DNA of 11,106 bases, taken from Spirochaetales bacterium (GTDB lineage Bacteria; Spirochaetota; Spirochaetia; ARS1246). Every line of letters begins with the position of its first letter. Position 1 is the stretch's first letter. The notes beneath the pieces were generated by a model that saw only the letters and a program-made list of their open reading frames with translations, did not search any database and was not told the DNA's origin. The DNA lies in NCBI GenBank assembly GCA_016930115.1, contig JAFGHN010000110.1, positions 1 through 11,106 on the forward strand, in the 5' to 3' direction. Positions 6,332 through 11,106 of this stretch are shown piece by piece. Made by a program: the position numbers and the translations under genes.

Positions 6332-8173
6332 ATGAAGGCGTCAATTCCGCGACGATACTACCTGATACCTCTCGCCTACGTTGCAATCATCGCCATGCTG
6401 GTGACGTTGGAGTTTTCAGGAACCGTCAAAATCGAGGAGCGCCTGAACAACCTTACGGTCACCGCGGAAGTATCCGCGCGGCGCAGAGGCGACTCCAGCG
6501 CTCTTCAAAAGCTGATTCTCGATCTTGACGGCTTCATTCTGGCATTCGAACGCCAGGAGCCGCTCGAGTTCAGGCTCTCATCGGGCAGGTCGGTTTTCGC
6601 GCATCTGACGGGGTACTCCATACTGCCCGGCGCGGTTGAAATCGATTTCGGCGACAGGCTCAAGTTTGAGATTCGCGACGGGAACGACGACCAGAGCCGG
6701 GTCCGTGTAGAGGCAAATCTGAAGGAAAGCGCGGAACTTGTCATACCCTTTCAATATCCCGTACAGGGGGGGGTCGATGAAATCGGGGGGCTGCCGTTGT
6801 TCGAGATACGGCAGCAGGACCGGAAGCCGGAAAACATCACGGCCGTAGCGCTTCCCGCAGACTCAACCATCGATCTTGAGAACGGTTTTTTTGTCCTCAG
6901 AAACGGTGCCGATTCCTTTGGTGATTTTTACGTCACCCGTCTGGAGAAAGAGACAACCTCATCAATCGCCCATTGGTTTTCGCTGCACTACCAGTCGCCG
7001 GAGCCGGAGGCATTTGATTCCCAACTGGAGAGCTACCTTGCGGGCGCTTACCTCGGCTGGACGACCACACGGTATTCGGTGACCGGCGGCACGTGGCGGA
7101 TGCCCGATTCTCCGCCGCAGTTTGATGAATACGCACTCACCGCGGCCCTGACTGAGGCCTTGAAACGCGGGACCTATCCCGAAACCAGCGCCCGGTTCCG
7201 CAGCGGGATGCTGCTGCATGCCGGCGAAACAACCTACCTGTCCGCGCCGCATCTGGGAGATATCGTCAACAAAGGCCGCGGCATAATGTCCGGTGACATA
7301 GATCGGATACGGGAAGTAGAGGGGATGGTTTCCCGGGGAGATTTGAAAGTCTTTTCCGAACCCTGCCTCCTTCCTTTCTTGCAGGACAGAGCTCCCACGT
7401 CCCTGTTTCAAAACCTTGCCGAACTTGCCGGGAGAACTGACATCGCGGCCGCAGACCCCGGCGATGCGGCGGGCATGCTGAACGTGTACCTGGAAAGCCG
7501 TGATATCGAGGGTCCGCTGGCGGCAGCCTTCGGCAGCTTCCGGAAAATTACCGAGACGAGCCTGCTCCCGGCGGTGCGCCTGACCGACCGCGGTTATTTC
7601 ATCGCGGCAACCGATGACCGGATAGACGTTTATAACAGCCTTCGCGCCGGTGTCTCCCTTAAGCTTCTCGGCAGCTATGAAGACAACGAATTTCTTGAGG
7701 AGATCGGTCGCGCGCTTGTTAGCTCGGCCCTCCAACTTTCGGAGTCCGAAGGTTTCCTGCCCGCCGCATTGCAGACGGATGAACGGACGGTCATAGGCAC
7801 CTCCGGGATTCTGAGACCGGAAGAACTGTATCCTCTCATCACGGGAGAAGCCTACTATCCAAAGCACGTGTCGCTGACGGCTGATCTTGGCGCCCGCTCG
7901 TGGGCCTGGACTTTGGCGGAGAATTTCGAGGCGCGGCGGTCAGGCTCGCGGCTCGTTATTTCCTTCGAGTATCCGGTAGGCCGGACTCATCACTTCCTTC
8001 TGCAGGGAATCGAACCGTTTTCTTCGATGACGTTTTTCGGAATTCCCTGGGTGAGCGATCCGCGTTTTCAATTTTACGGAAGCGGGTGGCTCTACGATGA
8101 AGCCGGGAAGACGCTCTATGTAAAAATCACCCATTCGATAGAGCGGGAAGAGCTTGTTATTGCTTTCGACTGA
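6332..8173 (+). CDS. Membrane-anchored extracytoplasmic protein of unknown family
   Basis: I do not recognise this 613-residue protein. It begins with basic residues (K2, R7, R8) and a single hydrophobic segment (about 9-26) that would act as a signal anchor. The remaining roughly 585 residues are then predicted outside the cytoplasmic membrane. The region 30-200 alternates short polar and hydrophobic stretches, suggesting beta structure. The middle (about 225-500) looks more helical, with A-L-T-x-A-L-x-x-A and A-A-x-x-L-rich stretches, and the last 100 residues again look beta-rich with many aromatics. There are no visible catalytic motifs, repeats or metal sites. An in-frame TGA at 6326-6328 rules out an earlier start, and the next Met lies within the membrane segment, so ATG 6332 is likely although it has no Shine-Dalgarno sequence. 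It is divergent from the TPR/TraB-like pair, with 76 bp between starts. A G8 run at 6766-6773 lies in the coding sequence. Confidence 0.85.
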   Translation: MKASIPRRYYLIPLAYVAIIAMLVTLEFSGTVKIEERLNNLTVTAEVSARRRGDSSALQKLILDLDGFILAFERQEPLEFRLSSGRSVFAHLTGYSILPGAVEIDFGDRLKFEIRDGNDDQSRVRVEANLKESAELVIPFQYPVQGGVDEIGGLPLFEIRQQDRKPENITAVALPADSTIDLENGFFVLRNGADSFGDFYVTRLEKETTSSIAHWFSLHYQSPEPEAFDSQLESYLAGAYLGWTTTRYSVTGGTWRMPDSPPQFDEYALTAALTEALKRGTYPETSARFRSGMLLHAGETTYLSAPHLGDIVNKGRGIMSGDIDRIREVEGMVSRGDLKVFSEPCLLPFLQDRAPTSLFQNLAELAGRTDIAAADPGDAAGMLNVYLESRDIEGPLAAAFGSFRKITETSLLPAVRLTDRGYFIAATDDRIDVYNSLRAGVSLKLLGSYEDNEFLEEIGRALVSSALQLSESEGFLPAALQTDERTVIGTSGILRPEELYPLITGEAYYPKHVSLTADLGARSWAWTLAENFEARRSGSRLVISFEYPVGRTHHFLLQGIEPFSSMTFFGIPWVSDPRFQFYGSGWLYDEAGKTLYVKITHSIEREELVIAFD

Positions 8174-8191
8174 CAGCGGTCTTTGCCAAGC

Positions 8192-8222
8192 CGGCCGCCG
8201 CCGTGACCGTTGGCGACGGCCG
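8192..8222. terminator. GC-rich hairpin between convergent genes, possible bidirectional terminator
   Basis: CGGCCGCCGCC (8192-8202), a 9-nt loop and GGCGACGGCCG (8212-8222) pair over 11 bp with one mismatch. It sits between the stop of the unknown gene (8173) and the tkt stop (8243), where a shared terminator would be expected. There is no T-run on either strand, so efficiency as an intrinsic terminator is doubtful. Confidence 0.4.
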
Positions 8223-8230
8223 TCCCGGCG

Positions 8231-8246
8231 CCCGTCAGCCCGTCAG
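8231..8246. repeat. Tandem duplication of an 8-mer at the tkt 3' end
   Basis: CCCGTCAG occurs twice back to back (8231-8238 and 8239-8246). The second copy contains the tkt stop codon (TCA at 8243-8245 on the plus strand). Probably a small replication-slippage duplication with no evident function. Confidence 0.5.
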
Positions 8247-10210
8247 CCGATCAATTTCGCCAAATCCGCGGCGGTGAATCCCAGAGCTTTGCCGACGTCC
8301 GAGGCTTTTCCCGATGTACCGAACCTGTTGATGCAGAAGATATCGTTCGCGGATGTCGCGATACCTCCCCATCCGGTTCCGATACCGGCTTCGGCGGTGA
8401 TAATCCTCGCGCCGGCGGGTAGAAGTTCTTCCCTGAACGATCCATCCTGCGCTTCGAATAGTTTTCTTGAAATCATCGAGACGACCCGCACTTTTTTCGC
8501 CGACTGCGCCGCGGCTTTGAGCGCCATATCGACCTCCGAGCCGGTGGCAACGACAACCACATCGGGATTACCGTCACAGTCCAAAGCTACATAAGCGCCC
8601 TTCCGGCATTTTTCACGCCAACGTTTATCATGTTTTTCAAACACCGGGAGGTTTTGGCGCGTCAGCACGAGCGCCGTCGGCCCGTCGGTGCGCTCTATTG
8701 CCATCTGCCAGGCAAGAACGGCCTCTTCGGCATCGCCGGGGCGAAACACCAGCAGGTCCGGTATCAGTCTTAAAGATTCCACCTGCTCTATCGGTTGGTG
8801 GGTAGGCCCATCTTCACCGACGTATATCGAATCGTGGGTGAAAACGTAGATAGTCGGAAGTTTCATGAGCGCCGCAAGCCTTATTGCCGGACGCATATAG
8901 TCCGCAAATATCAGGAACGTGGCGCAGAAGGGCCTGAACCCGCCGTGAAGGGCGATCCCGTTGGTAATACCTCCCATGCCGTGTTCCCTGACGCCGAAGT
9001 TGACGGTTCTCCCCTTCCTGTCGGACTTGCTGAACTCTCCGTACTCGGGCATCTGTGTCTTGTTTGAAGAGGCCAGGTCTGCCGACCCTCCAACCAGGTT
9101 GGGCATCACTTTGGCCAAGGCGAGCTGTGCGCTCCCGGCGGCGCTCCTTGTGGCGACGGAGGCGCCGGGAGCGAAAGACGGCATCTCGGCTGCGCCGGCA
9201 TCGGGGGCGCCGAACAGTACATCCCACTGCTTCTTGAGCCCGGGGTTTGCCTTCGCCCAGGAGTCAAAGTTGCGCTTCCACTGCTCGTACGCCCGCAGCC
9301 AGGCGTCGCGCTTTTTCTCAAAGTACTCCCCGGTCCCGGGAGCGATATAAAATTCGGCGTCCTCGGGGATGCCGAGGCTCTTCTTTGCCGCGGCAACCTC
9401 TTTTTCTCCAAGCGCCGCGCCATGGCACGAGCTGGTTCCCGCCTTGTTCGGGGAGCCTTTACCGATGACCGACTCCAGGAGGATAAGCGACGGTTTCCCC
9501 GCTTCGGCTTTCGCCGAAGCCACAAGCTTCATGATACCCTCCAGGTCATAGGCGCTCCCTGAAAGAGCCTGCCAACCGTAAGCGGTATATCTACCAAGCA
9601 CATCTTCGCTGAAGGTGATGTCGGTAGAACCGTCTATGGTGATTCTGTTGGAGTCGTAGAATACGATGAGCTTCCCCAAACCCAGGTGACCCGCGAGCGA
9701 TGCGGCCTCCGAGGCGACTCCCTCCATCATGCAGCCGTCCCCGGCAAGCACGTATGTGTAGTGATCGATTACCTGCTGCATCCCGGCGGTGTTGAATCTC
9801 GCTGCCAGCATCTGCTCGGCTATCGCCATCCCCACCGCGTTGCTAAGACCCGCGCCCAAGGGGCCGGTGGTGGTTTCGATACCGGCGGCAACGCCGTATT
9901 CGGGATGCCCGGGCGTCCGGGAGCCGACCTGCCGGAAATCCTTTATGTCATCGAGAGTCAGCCCATATCCGCAGAGATGTAGAAGCGAGTAGAGCAGCAT
10001 CGACCCGTGGCCGGCGGACAGGACAAACCGGTCTCTATCTATCCATTCCGGTTCGGCCGGGTTGTGCTTCATGATCTCGCCGTACAGGAGGGCGCCCAGC
10101 TCCGCGCACCCCATGGGCAATCCGGGATGTCCTGAGTCTGCTTTTTGTATGGCGTCCATCGAAAGGCTTCGTATGGTAAGGGCCGTTGCTTCAATCGCTT
10201 TGGTATTCAT
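8243..10210 (-). CDS. tkt: Transketolase
   Basis: A thiamine-diphosphate enzyme that moves two-carbon ketol units between sugar phosphates, in the non-oxidative pentose phosphate pathway. The full-length 655 residues match single-chain bacterial transketolases, with PP, Pyr and C-terminal domains in one polypeptide. Visible active-site elements are S-G-H-P-G with His28, S-A-G-H-G with His68, G-P-L-G-A-G at 116-121, and the ThDP/metal motif G-D-G at 157-159 with N188 closing it. Further along are G-S-P-N-K-A-G followed by S-S-C-H-G-A, V-N-F-G-V-R-E-H-G, and G-E-D-G-P-T-H-Q-P with His471, the counterpart of the substrate-phosphate-side histidine. ATG 10210 is preceded by GGAGG with a 4-nt spacer and by a good promoter. 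It is apparently a monocistronic unit, divergent from nfnA and convergent with the unknown membrane protein gene. Confidence 0.97.
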   Translation of the reverse strand: MNTKAIEATALTIRSLSMDAIQKADSGHPGLPMGCAELGALLYGEIMKHNPAEPEWIDRDRFVLSAGHGSMLLYSLLHLCGYGLTLDDIKDFRQVGSRTPGHPEYGVAAGIETTTGPLGAGLSNAVGMAIAEQMLAARFNTAGMQQVIDHYTYVLAGDGCMMEGVASEAASLAGHLGLGKLIVFYDSNRITIDGSTDITFSEDVLGRYTAYGWQALSGSAYDLEGIMKLVASAKAEAGKPSLILLESVIGKGSPNKAGTSSCHGAALGEKEVAAAKKSLGIPEDAEFYIAPGTGEYFEKKRDAWLRAYEQWKRNFDSWAKANPGLKKQWDVLFGAPDAGAAEMPSFAPGASVATRSAAGSAQLALAKVMPNLVGGSADLASSNKTQMPEYGEFSKSDRKGRTVNFGVREHGMGGITNGIALHGGFRPFCATFLIFADYMRPAIRLAALMKLPTIYVFTHDSIYVGEDGPTHQPIEQVESLRLIPDLLVFRPGDAEEAVLAWQMAIERTDGPTALVLTRQNLPVFEKHDKRWREKCRKGAYVALDCDGNPDVVVVATGSEVDMALKAAAQSAKKVRVVSMISRKLFEAQDGSFREELLPAGARIITAEAGIGTGWGGIATSANDIFCINRFGTSGKASDVGKALGFTAADLAKLIG

Positions 10211-10214
10211 ATCT

Positions 10215-10219
10215 CCTCC
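10215..10219 (-). promoter_or_regulatory. Strong ribosome binding site of tkt
   Basis: On the minus strand GGAGG (10219-10215) lies 4 nt before ATG 10210. It fixes the transketolase start and is one of the strongest Shine-Dalgarno matches in the window. Confidence 0.7.
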
Positions 10220-10240
10220 ACAACTCTTGCGTAAGGAGAC

Positions 10241-10269
10241 ATCATAGACAAAAGGTTATTTCATGTCAT
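10241..10269 (-). promoter_or_regulatory. Sigma-70-like promoter of tkt
   Basis: Read on the minus strand, ATGACA (10269-10264, 5 of 6 to -35), a 17-nt spacer and TATGAT (10246-10241, 5 of 6 to -10). The predicted start near 10234 leaves a leader of about 25 nt containing the GGAGG site. Confidence 0.6.
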
Positions 10270-10334
10270 CCGCGCCAAATCGTGTTGACACATCCGCCAA
10301 AAACCGGTGACCCTTATGAAGAATTGTGATAGTG

Positions 10335-10356
10335 TATCGTTCAAATATTCACGATA
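10335..10356 (+). promoter_or_regulatory. Inverted repeat before nfnA, possible operator
   Basis: TATCGT (10335-10340) and ACGATA (10351-10356) are perfect inverted 6-mers separated by 10 nt, with one base overlapping the nfnA Shine-Dalgarno sequence AGGA (10356-10359). The size and position would fit a dimeric repressor site. A 6-bp dyad can arise by chance in AT-richer intergenic DNA. I see no convincing -10/-35 pair for nfnA: the perfect TTGACA at 10285-10290 lacks a -10 at normal spacing. Confidence 0.3.
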
Positions 10357-10366
10357 GGAAAGGGAC

Positions 10367-11106
10367 ATGAACAGCATCATTAGCAAGCGACAACTGTCGG
10401 ATGACGTGTTTGAGATGCGGATCGATGCTCCGTTGATAGCGCGGGAACGTAAGCCGGGCCAATTCATCATCCTGCAGATCGATACTGATTTCGGAGAACG
10501 TATACCGCTTACCATCGCGGACGCGGACCCGGATGAGGGTTCAATCACCATCATCTTCCAGGCTGTGGGCAATACCACCCGGAGACTCGCCGCGCTCAAA
10601 GAAGGCGGGCAGATCGAGGCCGTGCTCGGCCCGCTCGGCAGACCCACGCATATAGAGAATTTCGGCCACGTCGTATGCGTCGGAGGCGGAATCGGCGTCG
10701 CACCGCTTTATCCGATAGCCGAAGGCATGAAGAAAGCCGGGAATAAACTGACTATAATCATCGGGGCGAGAAACAAGAATCTCATCATCCTGGAAAAAAA
10801 AATGGGCGCAATCGCCGATGAGCTCATCGTCTGTACCGACGATGGCTCCTACGGCCGGAAAGCGCTGGTGACCGAGCCGCTCAAAGAGCTTTGCGAACGC
10901 GATCCAAGACCTGACCTGGCGGTGGCCATCGGGCCTCCCATCATGATGAAGTTCTGCAGTGAAACCACCCGGCCGTACGGCGTCCATACGGTGGTTTCTC
11001 TCAATACGATCATGGTCGACGGAACGGGAATGTGCGGCGGCTGCCGCGTTTCCGTGGGAGGAGAGACGAAATTCGTCTGTGTCGACGGGCCCGAGTTTGA
11101 CGGTCA
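10367..11106 (+). CDS. nfnA: NfnA/SudB-type ferredoxin-NADP+ reductase subunit alpha (partial, 3' end beyond window)
   Basis: The first 246 residues of an FAD- and NAD(P)-binding protein of the PyrK/SudB/NfnA group; the frame is open at the window end. Seen are the FAD-binding R-I-P-L-T-I at 45-50, the nucleotide-binding V-G-G-G-I-G-V-A-P at 105-113, and a C-terminal iron-sulfur motif with D218, C223, C226 and C238. The spacing (D-x4-C-x2-C-x11-C) follows the PyrK four-cysteine motif but with Asp in the first position, as reported for NfnA. NfnAB couples reduced ferredoxin and NADH to NADP+ reduction in anaerobes; SudAB was first described as a sulfide dehydrogenase. NfnA should be followed by its larger flavin/iron-sulfur partner (NfnB/SudA), which would lie just outside. 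AGGA (10356-10359) is 7 nt before ATG 10367. Divergent from tkt. PyrK, the electron-transfer subunit of dihydroorotate dehydrogenase, is the main alternative. Confidence 0.88.
   Translation, partial: MNSIISKRQLSDDVFEMRIDAPLIARERKPGQFIILQIDTDFGERIPLTIADADPDEGSITIIFQAVGNTTRRLAALKEGGQIEAVLGPLGRPTHIENFGHVVCVGGGIGVAPLYPIAEGMKKAGNKLTIIIGARNKNLIILEKKMGAIADELIVCTDDGSYGRKALVTEPLKELCERDPRPDLAVAIGPPIMMKFCSETTRPYGVHTVVSLNTIMVDGTGMCGGCRVSVGGETKFVCVDGPEFDG

Noticed and set aside
6962..7867. 301-codon open frame antisense to the unknown membrane protein gene
   Set aside because: The plus-strand gene has a coherent anchor and full-length frame; the antisense product is Arg/Gly/Pro-rich and looks like a reading-frame shadow.
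10285..10290. Perfect TTGACA as the -35 of an nfnA promoter
   Set aside because: No acceptable -10 occurs 15 to 19 nt downstream, so I could not support a promoter here.
10794..10802. A9 run in nfnA as a frameshift or programmed slippage site
   Set aside because: The frame is intact through the run (L-E-K-K-M) and the downstream motifs are in frame, so nothing beyond a possible error-prone site is indicated.

Overview
The window looks like chromosomal sequence from a GC-rich bacterium, probably diderm and anaerobic. The diderm reading rests on a secreted TPR protein with a lipoprotein-like signal and an N-terminally anchored protein of unknown family. The anaerobic reading rests on an NfnA/SudB-type flavoprotein at the right edge. 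The transketolase and the lipoprotein/TraB-like pair remind me of Spirochaetota, but that is an impression from the proteins and was not tested. There are no tRNA or rRNA genes, insertion sequences, CRISPR arrays or phage genes that I can support.

Layout. (1) Positions 1-3612, plus strand: a likely operon of a DJ-1/PfpI-family protein, prolyl-tRNA synthetase (proS) and serine-tRNA ligase (serS). The first gap is 18 nt and proS/serS overlap by 4 nt. (2) Positions 3593-6255, minus strand: a secreted TPR-repeat protein followed by a TraB/PrgY-family membrane protein, joined by an ATGA stop/start overlap. The TraB gene converges on serS and their 3' ends overlap by 20 nt. (3) Positions 6332-8173, plus strand: a 613-residue membrane-anchored protein I do not recognise, divergent from the TPR gene. 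(4) Positions 8243-10210, minus strand: transketolase (tkt), convergent with the unknown gene across a short GC-rich hairpin-bearing gap. (5) Position 10367 to the window end, plus strand: the N-terminal 246 residues of an NfnA/SudB-type FAD/[2Fe-2S] reductase subunit, divergent from tkt.

Functionally the outer parts are housekeeping: aminoacyl-tRNA supply, the non-oxidative pentose phosphate pathway, and probably electron bifurcation or NADPH supply. The middle (3593-8173) is the least explained part: a TPR lipoprotein candidate, a TraB-like membrane protein and an unknown envelope protein around one divergent start region. This is the best candidate for undescribed biology, but the sequence alone does not establish a system. 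Good promoter matches are visible only upstream of the TPR gene and of tkt. The window is densely coding: the longest stretch without a gene is about 156 bases (10211-10366).
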